From assembly GCF_029625335.1 (NCBI RefSeq), contig NZ_CP121111.1:1488001-1552000 (forward strand): DNA of 64,000 nt, in the 5' to 3' direction. The notes below the pieces were generated by a model, which was given only the letters and a program-made list of their open reading frames with translations, had not been told where the DNA came from and searched no databases. This DNA is from Flavobacterium nitratireducens. Its GTDB lineage: Bacteria; Bacteroidota; Bacteroidia; Flavobacteriales; Flavobacteriaceae. Numbering within the stretch: the stretch's first letter is position 1; each line of letters begins with the position of its first letter. A program made the translations under genes and the position numbers. Positions 50,002 through 60,189 of the stretch are shown here, piece after piece.

Positions 50002-50899
50002 TTATAATTTTTCGGCTACTCTTAATTTAGCACTTCTGGCTCTGTTATTTATTTTAATCTCGGCATCACTTGGAACAATTAATTTCCCTATGGACTTAAA
50101 CGGAACTGAATAATTCCCAAAAAAATCACGTTCAGGTTCCCCTTCAAACATACCGTTCTTCATAAATCGTTTCACCAAACGGTCCTCTAATGAGTGATAG
50201 GAAATTATACTTAATCTTCCTCCTGGATTTAGAATTTCTAGTGATTGTTCTAAAAATTCTTTCAAAACATCCATCTCTTGATTTACCTCTATTCGGATAG
50301 CTTGATAAATTTGAGCCAACACTTTATTCCTTACTTTTTCAGGAAGGTATTTAGCTAACACTTCCTTAAATTCATCGGTAGTTTTTATTGGTCGATGATG
50401 CCTAGCCTCAATTATAGTTCTTGATAAGGCTGGAGCATTTTTCAATTCTCCATAATCATAAAAAACGCTGTCTTAAATTCGCATCATCATATTCATTCAC
50501 AACCTTGTATGCATTCAAATCATTTTTTTGACTCATTCGCATATCTAATTCTGCATCGAATCGAGTAGAAAAACCCCTTTCAGGCACATCAAACTGATGG
50601 GAAGAAACCCCTAAATCACCTAATATACCATCAACAGTTCTCGCTCCATAAAAACGTAAAAAACGCTTGATGTATCTAAAATTCTCATTTATCAACACAA
50701 ATCGCTCATCAGGAAGTGCATTAGCAAGCGCATCTTCATCTTGATCAAAAGCAAACAATTTACCATTAGGTCCCAATCGACTTAATATCTCTCTAGAATG
50801 ACCACCTCCACCAAAAGTCACATCTACATATACACCATCAGGCTTAATATTTAAACCATCAACTGTTTCCTTAAGCAAAACTGGATTATGATATTCCAT
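50002..50899 (-). CDS. rsmH: 16S rRNA (cytosine1402-N4)-methyltransferase, frameshifted
   Basis: SAM-dependent methyltransferase for 16S rRNA C1402. The N-terminal part begins MEYHNPVLLKETVDGL and has the SAM motif VDVTFGGGGHSREIL and DGILGDLGVSSHQFD. The frame stops after NLRQRFL. Removing one base from the T6 run (plus strand 50460-50465) reads NLRQRFYDYGELKNAPALSR and continues to the conserved SYHSLEDRLVKRF, for 298 aa, the normal size. A single-base homopolymer indel is the simplest explanation. An upstream ATG at 50911 is also possible. It overlaps mraZ. Confidence 0.88.
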
Positions 50900-51356
50900 T
50901 GTCGTCTTCATTTATATTACCCATTACCTCTTCAGCCAAGTCTGCAAAATCAACACCGTCATCCATCGACTTTTCATATAAATCTTTGTCCCAAACCTCA
51001 ACAATATTAACTGCAGATGAAAAAACCACGTCTTTAGTAATACTTGCAAAACTCACTAAATCTTTAGGCACTAATAATCTACCCAAAGCATCAATTTCAA
51101 CCACTTTAACACCAGCAGTAAACTTGCGGATAAAGTCATTATTCTTTTTTACAAATCGATTTAACTTGTTGATTTTTTGCATCATCAAATTCCACTCCTC
51201 CATTGGATATAACTCCAAACAAGGCTGAAACACTGAACGCTTCAAAACAAATCCGTCTTGAAGAGAAGCAGCCAATTGCTTTTTCAAAGGTGCAGGCAAC
51301 AAAACCCTTCCTTTAGCATCGACTTTACATTCATATGTTCCAACTATTGAGTTCAA
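50886..51356 (-). CDS. mraZ: Transcriptional regulator MraZ
   Basis: A 156-aa AbrB-fold DNA-binding protein that heads the division/wall cluster. It contains two SpoVT/AbrB-like halves, each with the DxxGR motif: KVDAKGRVLLPAPLKKQL (residues about 11-28) and EIDALGRLLVPKDLV (about 92-106). The three GTGGTA boxes just upstream fit autorepression of mraZ and rsmH. Confidence 0.95.
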   Translation of the reverse strand: MNSIVGTYECKVDAKGRVLLPAPLKKQLAASLQDGFVLKRSVFQPCLELYPMEEWNLMMQKINKLNRFVKKNNDFIRKFTAGVKVVEIDALGRLLVPKDLVSFASITKDVVFSSAVNIVEVWDKDLYEKSMDDGVDFADLAEEVMGNINEDDNGIS

Positions 51357-51381
51357 AAAAGTTTGATTAAATGATACAGAG

Positions 51382-51425
51382 CAAAAATATAAAAAAATTT
51401 ACCACCTTTTACCACTTTCTACCAC
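51382..51425 (-). promoter_or_regulatory. Promoter of the dcw cluster with three MraZ-type boxes
   Basis: On the minus strand GTGGTA occurs three times at an exact 10-base period (51425-51420, 51415-51410, 51405-51400), followed by a -7 box TATTTTTG at 51389-51382. The ATG lies 26 bases further. MraZ is known to bind TGGGN-type direct repeats at 10-bp spacing. A fourth, related GTGGG lies at about 51441-51445. Confidence 0.75.
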
Positions 51426-51546
51426 TTTGTTGATAAGTTTACCCACTTCAGAAGCAAAACCCTTAATTTTTAGACTATCAGATTATTAGCATTAATAATG
51501 CTTATGAACAATCAACCTAAACTCAAACCCAAAAACAATCGAAAAA

Positions 51547-51675
51547 ATGATTTGTATTTTCGACAAAAAAACAGATGAACTAAACAAAAAAGAAGATGAT
51601 TTTCAAGCAACTCAACTTCAACCAAAACCAAAAACGAATAAAATTTTAGATTACTATCCTCAAAAAACGAATTGA
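51547..51675 (+). CDS. Possible small hydrophilic protein
   Basis: A 42-aa frame beginning MICIFDKKTDELNKKEDDFQ and ending PKTNKILDYYPQKTN, in the gap between the divergent mraZ and hydrolase promoters. It is Lys/Asp/Gln-rich with no recognised domain. It ends 27 bases before the hydrolase -7 box. Confidence 0.28.
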   Translation: MICIFDKKTDELNKKEDDFQATQLQPKPKTNKILDYYPQKTN

Positions 51676-51701
51676 TAAACTCTTTTTAACTGATTAAATC
51701 C

Positions 51702-51709
51702 TATATTTG
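51702..51709 (+). promoter_or_regulatory. -7 box of the hydrolase/engB genes
   Basis: TATATTTG, an exact TAnnTTTG match, 28 bases before the hydrolase ATG. Confidence 0.5.
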
Positions 51710-51736
51710 CCCAAATTGAAATTCGCATTCAAAAGC

Positions 51737-52501
51737 ATGGACAAAAACTACAAAAAAGAAGGCCGATACAGTTACTATGAAGCTGGCGAAGGAACTCCAA
51801 TTGTTATATTACACGGTTTAATGGGAGGCTTAAGTAATTTTGATGGTGTAGCTAGTTACTTCTCTGGCAAAGGATACAAAATAGTTATTCCAGACCTACC
51901 TATTTACACCCAAAGCTTACTAAAAACAAACGTAAAAGCGTTTGCCAAATACGTTAAAGATTTTATTAGTTTCAAAGGTTTTGACCGCGTCATTCTACTA
52001 GGAAATTCTCTAGGAGGTCATATTGCTTTATATCATACAAAAATGTATCCAGAAAAAGTAGCCGGACTAGTAATAACAGGTAGCTCAGGACTTTACGAAA
52101 GTGCCATGGGAGACAGCTATCCAAAAAGAGGCGACTACGAATACATCAAGAAAAAAGCGGAAGACGTATTTTACGACCCAAAAATTGCCACTCCCGAATT
52201 AATCGATGAAGTTTACGCAACTGTAAACGACCGTATCAAATTGATCAAAACGTTGACCATTGCCAAAAGTGCAATCCGTCATAATATGGCTAAAGATTTA
52301 CCCAAAATGCATGTACAAACCTGTATTATTTGGGGAAAAAACGATAAAGTTACCCCACCAGAAGTAGCAACCGAATTCAACAAATTATTACCAAATTCAA
52401 CCTTATACTGGATAGACAAATGTGGTCACGCGGCCATGATGGAACACCCAGATGAATTCAACAATCTATTAGAAGAATGGCTTAAAAAAACCAATTTATA
52501 A
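51737..52501 (+). CDS. Alpha/beta-hydrolase fold protein
   Basis: A 254-aa cytoplasmic hydrolase of unknown substrate. The oxyanion region is IVILHGLMGGLSNFDG, the nucleophile elbow is GNSLGG (Ser), the acid is Asp in WGKNDKVTPP, and the base is His in DKCGHAAMMEHP. All the catalytic residues are therefore present. The ATG at 51737 was chosen because the earlier TTG overlaps the -7 box. engB starts 23 bases after the stop, so the two are probably co-transcribed. Confidence 0.88.
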   Translation: MDKNYKKEGRYSYYEAGEGTPIVILHGLMGGLSNFDGVASYFSGKGYKIVIPDLPIYTQSLLKTNVKAFAKYVKDFISFKGFDRVILLGNSLGGHIALYHTKMYPEKVAGLVITGSSGLYESAMGDSYPKRGDYEYIKKKAEDVFYDPKIATPELIDEVYATVNDRIKLIKTLTIAKSAIRHNMAKDLPKMHVQTCIIWGKNDKVTPPEVATEFNKLLPNSTLYWIDKCGHAAMMEHPDEFNNLLEEWLKKTNL

Positions 52502-52524
52502 GTCATTTTAAATAAAAAAATACA

Positions 52525-53145
52525 ATGAAAATCAATTCCGCCGAATTTATAATTAGCAACTCTGATGTAAGCAAATGTCCTAAAGACTTCTTGCCTGAAT
52601 ATGCTTTTATCGGCAGGTCAAATGTGGGTAAGTCATCATTAATCAACATGTTGACAAACCATAAAAAACTAGCAAAAACATCAGCCAGACCAGGAAAGAC
52701 GCAACTTATCAACCATTTTTTAATTAACAAAAACTGGTTCTTAGTCGATTTACCCGGATACGGCTACGCAAAGGTTTCTAAGAAAACTAAAAACGTTTTC
52801 CAGCAATTCATCACCGATTATTTTGAAAAAAGGGAACAATTAGCCTGCGCCTTTGTATTAATCGACATTCGCCATGAAGCGCAAGCCATAGATATAGAAT
52901 TCATGACCTACATGGGAGAAAGCGAAATCCCTTTTTGCATTATCTTTACTAAAGCCGATAAAATCAGCAAAGGAAAAGTTAGCGCTCATATTGCAGCATA
53001 CAAAAAACAAATGTTTGCAAACAATTGGGCCGAAATGCCTCCTTACTTTGTAACTTCTTCAACAGAAGGAATAGGAAAAGATGAACTATTACAATACATA
53101 GACGAGGTTAATCAAGAAATTTTCAAAAACAACAGCCCTATTTAA
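52525..53145 (+). CDS. engB: Ribosome-assembly GTPase EngB (YihA/YsxC)
   Basis: A 206-aa GTPase needed for large-subunit maturation. G1 is GRSNVGKSSLIN (about 31-42), G3 is DLPGYGYAKV, and G4 is FTKADKIS. SARPGKTQLINHF is the conserved switch I region. It follows the hydrolase closely and ends in a bidirectional terminator shared with kynU. Confidence 0.96.
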   Translation: MKINSAEFIISNSDVSKCPKDFLPEYAFIGRSNVGKSSLINMLTNHKKLAKTSARPGKTQLINHFLINKNWFLVDLPGYGYAKVSKKTKNVFQQFITDYFEKREQLACAFVLIDIRHEAQAIDIEFMTYMGESEIPFCIIFTKADKISKGKVSAHIAAYKKQMFANNWAEMPPYFVTSSTEGIGKDELLQYIDEVNQEIFKNNSPI

Positions 53146-53156
53146 GATAAAGCAAT

Positions 53157-53186
53157 AAAAAACTCCATTTTTCAATGGAGTTTTTT
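53157..53186. terminator. Bidirectional terminator between engB and kynU
   Basis: AAAACTCCATT pairs with AATGGAGTTTT around TTTC, with an A run to the left and T run to the right. It lies between convergent genes. Confidence 0.88.
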
Positions 53187-53204
53187 ATTGAGCTGAAGTC
53201 ACTA

Positions 53205-54482
53205 TTATTTCCCTAAAATACCTTTTTTTAATATTTGCCCAAAATCATACATATCTTCAAAAGAACAATACAAAGGAACTGGTGCTAAACGAATTACATT
53301 AGGTTCTCTCCAATCAACTATTACCCCATTTTTCATAAGATAATCAAACAAACTTCGTCCTTCTCCATGCAAGAAAACCGATAATTGACAGGCTCTTTCA
53401 GCTGGGTTAGCTGGCGTAATTATTTCAAAAGTACTACTCACTTCTTTATCAATTTCAAGCAAAATAAATTCTAAATAAGCGGTAATCTTATCTCTCTTGG
53501 CAACTAAAGCATCCATACCTATTTCGTCAAACATTTCAACAGAAGCCAAATAAGGCGCTAAAGACAAAACAGGCAAATTGCTTACTTGCCAACCATCAGC
53601 TCCTTGAACAGGATCAAAAGTAGGCTCCATTTTAAAACGTCGCTCTTTGTTATGTCCCCACCATCCTGCAAATCTTGGCAAATCGGGATTATTGTGATGT
53701 TTTTCATGTACAAAGCATCCTGAAGCATTTCCTGGACCTGAATTCATATATTTATAACTACACCATGCCGCAAAATCTACATTCCAATCGTGTAATTCTA
53801 ACGCAACATTCCCAGCAGCATGGGCTAGATCCCAACCCACATAAGCTCCTACTTTGTGCCCAGCAGCCGTAATGGATCGCATATCAAATACCTGACCTGT
53901 ATAATAATTTACTCCGCCAATTAAGACTAAAGCTAGTTCATCGCCAACTTCATTAATCTTAGCAATCACATCTTCTGTTCGAATATTATGTTCCCCATCA
54001 CGTCTTTTAATTTCAACTATAGCTTCTTCAGCTTTAAAACCATGAAAATGAACCTGACTTTGAAACATGTATTGATCAGAAGGAAAAGCTTTTTCCTCGC
54101 AAATAATCTTAAAGCGTTTTGCTGTTGGACGGTAAAAAGAAACCATCAACAAATGCAAATTAACCGTAAGCGTATTCATAACGGTAACTTCTGATGGTTT
54201 AGCACCAACAATTTTACTCAACGGATTTGCAAAACGTTCCTGATAATCCCACCATGGTTTTTCGGCATAAAAATGCCCTTCAACCGCCAGATTAGCCCAG
54301 TCATTCATTATCTCATCTACATAGGCTTTAGTACGTTTTGGCTGGAGTCCCAAAGAGTTTCCTGTAAAGTAAATCACTTTCTTTCCGTTGACTTGCGGAA
54401 AAGAAAATTCATTTTGATAGTGACTTAATGTGTCCTGCGCATCGAGTTGTCGTGCAAAAGCAAGGCTGTTTTCAAATATCAT
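53205..54482 (-). CDS. kynU: Kynureninase
   Basis: PLP enzyme that cleaves L-kynurenine (or 3-hydroxykynurenine) to anthranilate (or 3-hydroxyanthranilate) and alanine in tryptophan catabolism. The 425 aa include YFTGNSLGLQPKRTK, GWDLAHAAGN (PLP Asp), and the Schiff-base lysine in WCSYKYMNSGPG. VDWREPNVIRLAPVPLY is the C-terminal domain. No other kynurenine-pathway gene is in this window. Confidence 0.95.
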   Translation of the reverse strand: MIFENSLAFARQLDAQDTLSHYQNEFSFPQVNGKKVIYFTGNSLGLQPKRTKAYVDEIMNDWANLAVEGHFYAEKPWWDYQERFANPLSKIVGAKPSEVTVMNTLTVNLHLLMVSFYRPTAKRFKIICEEKAFPSDQYMFQSQVHFHGFKAEEAIVEIKRRDGEHNIRTEDVIAKINEVGDELALVLIGGVNYYTGQVFDMRSITAAGHKVGAYVGWDLAHAAGNVALELHDWNVDFAAWCSYKYMNSGPGNASGCFVHEKHHNNPDLPRFAGWWGHNKERRFKMEPTFDPVQGADGWQVSNLPVLSLAPYLASVEMFDEIGMDALVAKRDKITAYLEFILLEIDKEVSSTFEIITPANPAERACQLSVFLHGEGRSLFDYLMKNGVIVDWREPNVIRLAPVPLYCSFEDMYDFGQILKKGILGK

Positions 54483-54529
54483 TCTTACTAATTTTATGAA
54501 GTAAAAGTAGCAAACTAATATGGAATTTG

Positions 54530-54559
54530 ACCACGAATGACACGAATTGGCACAAAGTA
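54530..54559 (+). repeat. Diverged solo copy of the GxxExxY-flanking repeat
   Basis: Matches 11871-11900 at 24 of 30 positions; the changes are A or T to G. It lies between kynU and the cupin gene with no GxxExxY gene nearby and no second inverted copy seen. Confidence 0.65.
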
Positions 54560-54617
54560 TTTAAAAACAAAAAGGCTACTTAAATAAGTAACCTAGTTTT
54601 GAAAACATGTATTATGA

Positions 54618-55466
54618 TTAAGGAGTTAGCAATTTAGTAAACGACAACGAACCTAATTTCCAAGTTTCATTTTCTTTTATATAGACCTCGGTTACAATAA
54701 ATGGATTAGTAACTTCATTTCCGCCCACGACTGCTAACAAAGTAATTTTATTTAGCAAAATAGCTGTATTATCAATGATATTTACAGATACTTCGTGAAT
54801 ATCAGCTTTTTTATAATGTATTCCACCACTCTTAATAATATCGAGTTCTTGTTTTTTACCCCAGCTTCCACCCATGTGAACAAAAACGGATTTATCGTCA
54901 AACAAAGGAGTTAATTTTTCGACATCTTTATCGGCCATCCACTGCCATTTTTGTTTGGAAAGCTGGATCACTTCTTGTTCCTCACTTTTTAATTCCGTTT
55001 TGAATGCAATACCACCATAATATTGTTCACTTGTTAAAGGTTCAAGCCAAATGGTCTTCCCTTTTTGAGATGGAGAAACCGCTATATAAGCAACACCACT
55101 TTGAGGAGAAGCTCCGTGCCAATGTTCTATGTTTGGCAGACATTTTATAACATCACCTTTTTTAATAATTTGTTTAGGTCTATTCCTTTCTTGGTAATAC
55201 CCCTCTCCATCTGTTATAAGTAACGTTTGTCCTCCTGGATGTTTGTGCCAGTTCAACCTAGCATCGGATTTAAAAGTAGCCATGGCTATACTATAATTGA
55301 AAGTCGTGTCAGCTGTACTTAATTCGTTCAACCAAACCTCTCCAACATGATGTACGTTGGGCGATTTTTCGCCTTTTGGGAATATAGTAATTCCTTGTGC
55401 TTTAACAGAACTTATCCCTATTCCGAAGGCAAATACTAAAAAAGTGTAATACGATTGCTTTTTCAT
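54618..55466 (-). CDS. Secreted cupin fused to a SnoaL/DUF4440-like domain
   Basis: A 282-aa protein with a signal peptide (MKKQSYYTFLVFAFGIGISS). The first half is a cupin with the metal-type motif in RLNWHKHPGGQTLLITDGEG and a second His-rich strand IEHWHGASPQ (about 60-145). The second half (about 160-282) is a nuclear-transport-factor-2-like fold (QKWQWMADKDVEKLTPLFDD, VYIKENETWKLGSLSFT). The catalytic activity is unknown. It lies 26 bases after the aldo/keto reductase, probably one operon under the divergent AraC regulator. Confidence 0.83.
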   Translation of the reverse strand: MKKQSYYTFLVFAFGIGISSVKAQGITIFPKGEKSPNVHHVGEVWLNELSTADTTFNYSIAMATFKSDARLNWHKHPGGQTLLITDGEGYYQERNRPKQIIKKGDVIKCLPNIEHWHGASPQSGVAYIAVSPSQKGKTIWLEPLTSEQYYGGIAFKTELKSEEQEVIQLSKQKWQWMADKDVEKLTPLFDDKSVFVHMGGSWGKKQELDIIKSGGIHYKKADIHEVSVNIIDNTAILLNKITLLAVVGGNEVTNPFIVTEVYIKENETWKLGSLSFTKLLTP

Positions 55467-55492
55467 TTCTAAATATTTTTGTGATTACTAAC

Positions 55493-56395
<903 letters not shown>

Positions 56396-56537
56396 CTATG
56401 ATACAAATTTGCAACTTGAATCTGAAGGCACTAGTATATCGATTACGGATTGTACTACCAATATTACTTATTGCACTTATTACCTGATGATTGCTACAAC
56501 TAAATGTCTAAATTTGTCTCATCAAAGAACAACAACT

Positions 56538-57448
56538 ATGGAAAATACAGTTACATTTGAGACTATTAGTCAGTATAATGAATTCAATAATACTGAGACT
56601 CTGCATCCTTTAATTAGCGTGATTGATTTTTCAAAAGCACACGAAAGATCATGGAATGGGCAAAAGCGTGTTAAAATTTATTACGGATTTTATTGTATTT
56701 TTTAAAAGATATAAAATGTGGTGATATACGCTACGGATGCAATTATTACGATTATCAAGAAGGTACATTAGTTTTTACTGCACCCGGACAAATAATGGAG
56801 GTAGAAACTACAGGTGAAGTATACCAACCAAAGGGATATGCCCTAGTTTTTCATCCTGATTTAGTACACGGAACATCGCTTTTTAAAAGTCTTACTGAGT
56901 ATAATTTCTTTAGTTATAAAGCTAATGAAGCCTTACATCTATCCGAACGAGAGCGACAGATCGTTTTGGATAGTTTTTCAAAAATAAAATTGGAGTTGGA
57001 AATTGGAGTAGACAAACACAGTAAGAAATTGATTGCTTCCAATATCGAATTGTTTCTCAACTACTGTAATCGCTTTTATGACAGACAATTTATAACACGA
57101 GAAAACGCCAACAAAGGTGTTTTAGAAAAATTTGAAGAGGTGCTGAATCAGTATTTCACTTCAGATAAACCTAGCAAAATTGGCTTGCCATCTGTGGCTT
57201 ATTGTGCTGATGAACTTCATTTATCAGCCAACTATTTTGGTGATTTAATTAAAAAAGAAACCGGAAAATCTGCTCAGGAATACATCCAAAACAAAATAAT
57301 TGATGTGGCTAAAGACCAAATTTTAGGCAATACCAAAACTGTAAATGAAATTGCTTACGAATTAGGGTTCAAATATCCGCAGCACTTTTCTAGACTTTTC
57401 AAACAAAGAGTGGGGTTTACTCCTAATGAATATAGAAGCGCTAATTAA
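56538..57448 (+). CDS. AraC-family transcriptional regulator, frameshifted
   Basis: A regulator with an N-terminal AraC-binding-type cupin region and a C-terminal double helix-turn-helix (LPSVAYCADELHLSANYFGD, ..., VNEIAYELGFKYPQHFSRLF). The frame from the ATG at 56538 (MENTVTFETISQYNEF) stops after YGFYCIF at 56705. Adding one T to the T6 run at 56698-56703 gives FYCIFLKDIKCGDIRYG and a 303-aa protein, the usual size. This is another single-base homopolymer indel. It is divergent from the aldo/keto reductase and probably controls it. Confidence 0.87.
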
Positions 57449-57460
57449 ACTCATCGCCTC

Positions 57461-57571
57461 TTTTGTTTGCGTGAGGGATAGCAACGGAAAGCCCACAGCA
57501 AATGGAGCGATAGCGGAATGATGCGAGGACTTGAAGTGCATAGCCCGACCCTTGGGTCACGCCCAAAACAA
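57461..57571 (+). ncRNA. Structured intergenic element, possible RNA or repeat
   Basis: Starts GCGTGAGGGATAGCAACGG and ends in GACCCTTGGGTCACGCCC. An outer stem TTTTGTTTGCGTG pairs with CACGCCCAAAACAAAA. Inside, GACCC-TT-GGGTC forms a hairpin, and AGCCC occurs at both ends. It is far more GC-rich than its surroundings and has no ORF. I recall similar GCGTGAGGGATAG...AGCCCGACCC elements between genes in Flavobacterium genomes, but cannot name an Rfam family with certainty. Orientation is guessed. Confidence 0.5.
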
Positions 57572-57599
57572 AAAAATCTCGCCAAGACTGACGAGATTT
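57571..57599 (-). terminator. Terminator of queA
   Basis: AAATCTCG and CGAGATTT form an 8-bp stem around CCAAGACTGA. On the minus strand it ends in a T run just after queA. Confidence 0.7.
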
Positions 57600-57623
57600 C
57601 TTCTTATAAATTTAAAATTTCTA

Positions 57624-58673
57624 TTATAGGATTAGCATCGCATCTCCATACGAATAGAATTTATACTTTTCTTTAATCGCTTCTTCATAAGCTTTTTTCA
57701 TTAAATCATGCCCACAAAAAGCAGAAATCATCATCAATAAAGTTGATTTTGGCGTATGGAAATTAGTAATCATACAGTTAGCTACACTAAAATCATGTGG
57801 AGGAAAGATAAACTTGTTAGTCCATCCTTCGTAAGGATTCAAAGTGTTTGCAGAAGAAACTGAACTTTCAATTGCACGCATAGAAGTTGTTCCTACAGCA
57901 CAAACACGTTTTCTTTTAGCCTTGGCTGCATTTACAATATCACAGGCTTCCTGAGTAATTTTTAATTCCTCAGAATCCATTTTGTGTTTAGATAAATCCT
58001 CAACTTCAACCGGGTTAAAAGTTCCTAAACCTACGTGAAGCGTCACCTCTGCAAAGTTTACCCCTTTTATTTCTAAACGTTTCAATAAATGTTTAGAGAA
58101 ATGTAATCCTGCAGTTGGTGCAGCTACAGCTCCTTCTTCCTTAGCATAAATCGTTTGATAACGTTCAGCATCTTCAGGAGTTACGTCCCTGTTAATATAT
58201 TTAGGAATTGGAGTTTCTCCAAGTTCCGTTAATTTATTTCTGAATTCTTCGTAAGAACCATCGTAAAGGAAACGTAAAGTTCTTCCACGAGAAGTTGTAT
58301 TATCAATAACCTCAGCAACTAATGAATCGTCGTCACCAAAATATAATTTATTTCCAATTCTGATTTTACGAGCCGGATCTACTAATACATCCCAAAGACG
58401 TTGTTCAGCGTTTAATTCTCTAAGCAAAAAAACTTCGATTCTGGCTCCGGTTTTTTCTTTGTTACCATATAAACGAGCAGGAAAAACTTTAGTATTGTTC
58501 AAAATCATTACATCTCCATCATCAAAATACTCGATAATGTCTTTGAACATTCTGTGCTCAATGGTTTGTTTTTTTCTGTCTATTACCATTAAACGAGCTT
58601 CATCTCTATTTTCTGCTGGAAATTCAGCCAAGAGTTCCTTTGGTAAGTCAAAATTAAAATGTGATAATTTCAT
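57624..58673 (-). CDS. queA: S-adenosylmethionine:tRNA ribosyltransferase-isomerase
   Basis: Transfers the ribosyl part of SAM to preQ1 in tRNA to make epoxyqueuosine. The 349 aa start [20 protein letters not shown]. They contain [17 protein letters not shown], here [13 protein letters not shown], the SAM region [29 protein letters not shown], and the C-terminal [18 protein letters not shown]. It is one gene of the minus-strand run with aroA upstream (173 bases). Confidence 0.96.
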   Translation of the reverse strand: MKLSHFNFDLPKELLAEFPAENRDEARLMVIDRKKQTIEHRMFKDIIEYFDDGDVMILNNTKVFPARLYGNKEKTGARIEVFLLRELNAEQRLWDVLVDPARKIRIGNKLYFGDDDSLVAEVIDNTTSRGRTLRFLYDGSYEEFRNKLTELGETPIPKYINRDVTPEDAERYQTIYAKEEGAVAAPTAGLHFSKHLLKRLEIKGVNFAEVTLHVGLGTFNPVEVEDLSKHKMDSEELKITQEACDIVNAAKAKRKRVCAVGTTSMRAIESSVSSANTLNPYEGWTNKFIFPPHDFSVANCMITNFHTPKSTLLMMISAFCGHDLMKKAYEEAIKEKYKFYSYGDAMLIL

Positions 58674-58682
58674 TTGAAAAAA

Positions 58683-58712
58683 TTAGAAGTTAGACATTAG
58701 AAGTCAGAAGTT
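58683..58712. repeat. Short tandem repeat between queA and aroA
   Basis: TTAGAAGTTAG-ACA-TTAGAAGTCAGAAGTT, a 10-base-period AGAAGTTAGA-type repeat. It matches the block at 43587-43619 in reverse orientation. It lies in the queA leader. Confidence 0.6.
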
Positions 58713-58738
58713 TTTTTAGCTTCTACTTTTAACGGCTG

Positions 58739-58770
58739 CAAATATACGATTGTCAAATAGGCGATGTCAA
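58739..58770 (-). promoter_or_regulatory. Promoter of queA
   Basis: On the minus strand a -33 TTGACA (at 58770-58765) and a -7 box TATATTTG (58746-58739) are 21 bases apart (TTG to TA). The leader to the ATG contains the AGAAGTTAGA repeat. Confidence 0.55.
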
Positions 58771-58846
58771 GTATTTTGCTGTTTAATTTAAAATTAAAAC
58801 AACAAATCCTCAAAGCATCAATGATTTAGGGGAAATCAGAAACTTT

Positions 58847-60076
58847 TTATCCGATTAAATCAGAAACTTTATAGCCTAATTTTTCCATATCGGTCCAAAA
58901 ATCAGGATATGATTTAGAAACCACATCTGCATTTTCGATAATAATTGGCACTTTTAAAGCTAATGGTGCAAAAGCCATCGCCATACGGTGATCGTTATAA
59001 GTTCCGATTTTTACATTCGAATTGATTTCTGAAGTAGCCACAAGAGTCAGACTATCATTAGTAACAGAAATATTAGCTCCAAGCTTGCTTAATTCAATTC
59101 GTAGAGCTTCCAATCTATCTGTTTCTTTTATTTTTAACGTATGAAGACCTGTAAGATGACAACCAATTCCTAAACCAAGACAAGTAACTACAATGGTTTG
59201 AGCAATATCAGGTGTGTGATTCAAATCGAAAATAACATCTTTGTATTTGAACTTCTTCGTTTTTGTCAAACTAATGGTATTTCCATTAAATTGTGTTTCA
59301 ACGCCCATTTCTTTATAAATAGAAACCAAAGCTGAATCACCTTGTAAACTTGATTGTTTGTAACTACTCAAAGTAATCTCAGCTTCTTCAGACAAGGCAA
59401 CTAAACTAAAAAAGTAAGATGCTGAACTCCAATCAGACTCAACCGTCATCACTTTTGACTCCACTTCTTTTTGAGGCATAACCTTAATTACATTCCCTTC
59501 AAAACTGGTTTGAATATTCAAATCGTTCAACAAGGCCAATGTCATTTTGATATAAGGAATAGAAGTAATTTCTCCTTCTAAAGTCAATTCGATTCCATTT
59601 TCTAATTTAGGAGCTACTAACAACAAAGCAGAAATATATTGGCTACTTACATTAGCCGCCATAGTCACTTTAGATTGCGTGATTTTTTGTCCTTTGATTT
59701 TAATTGGCGGATAACCTTCTTCTTTTAAGAAAGTAATATCAGCACCTAATTGACGTAAGGCTTCTACTAGAATTTTCACAGGACGTTCTTGCATTCTACT
59801 TGAACCCGTCAATATCACTTCGCGTCCTTCTTTTACTGCAAAATAAGCCGTAAGAAAACGCATAGCAGTTCCAGCATGATGAATATCTACTACTTCTTCA
59901 TTTCCTGTCAATGCCATTTGCATGACTTCGCTATCATCTGAATTAGATGTGTTACTTAAAGTAATATTAGAAAATAAAGCTTGCAAAAGCAACAATCTGT
60001 TCGTTTCACTTTTAGAACCGGTTACTTCAATTTGAGCATTTAATTTAGAATATGTAGTTTGTAGTAGTAAATTCAT
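58847..60076 (-). CDS. aroA: 3-phosphoshikimate 1-carboxyvinyltransferase (EPSP synthase)
   Basis: Condenses shikimate-3-phosphate with PEP in the shikimate pathway. The 409 aa from the ATG at 60076 begin MNLLLQTTYSKLNAQIEVTG, followed by SKSETNRLLLLQALF (phosphate loop). HHAGTAMRFLTAYFAV, MQERPVKILVEALRQLG and the C-terminal IGTYNDHRMAMAFAPLAL are family signatures. The usual GNAGTAMR motif reads HHAGTAMR here, as in many Bacteroidota. A 15-codon upstream extension was rejected. Confidence 0.94.
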   Translation of the reverse strand: MNLLLQTTYSKLNAQIEVTGSKSETNRLLLLQALFSNITLSNTSNSDDSEVMQMALTGNEEVVDIHHAGTAMRFLTAYFAVKEGREVILTGSSRMQERPVKILVEALRQLGADITFLKEEGYPPIKIKGQKITQSKVTMAANVSSQYISALLLVAPKLENGIELTLEGEITSIPYIKMTLALLNDLNIQTSFEGNVIKVMPQKEVESKVMTVESDWSSASYFFSLVALSEEAEITLSSYKQSSLQGDSALVSIYKEMGVETQFNGNTISLTKTKKFKYKDVIFDLNHTPDIAQTIVVTCLGLGIGCHLTGLHTLKIKETDRLEALRIELSKLGANISVTNDSLTLVATSEINSNVKIGTYNDHRMAMAFAPLALKVPIIIENADVVSKSYPDFWTDMEKLGYKVSDLIG

Positions 60077-60189
60077 TTTTATGATTATTAGATGTGAATT
60101 ATAAGTTAACGCCTGAGGCATTTAACACCAATAATTTGAGGGCGCAATTTAGCACACCCAATTCATAAATCATAATCCGAAACTAATAA

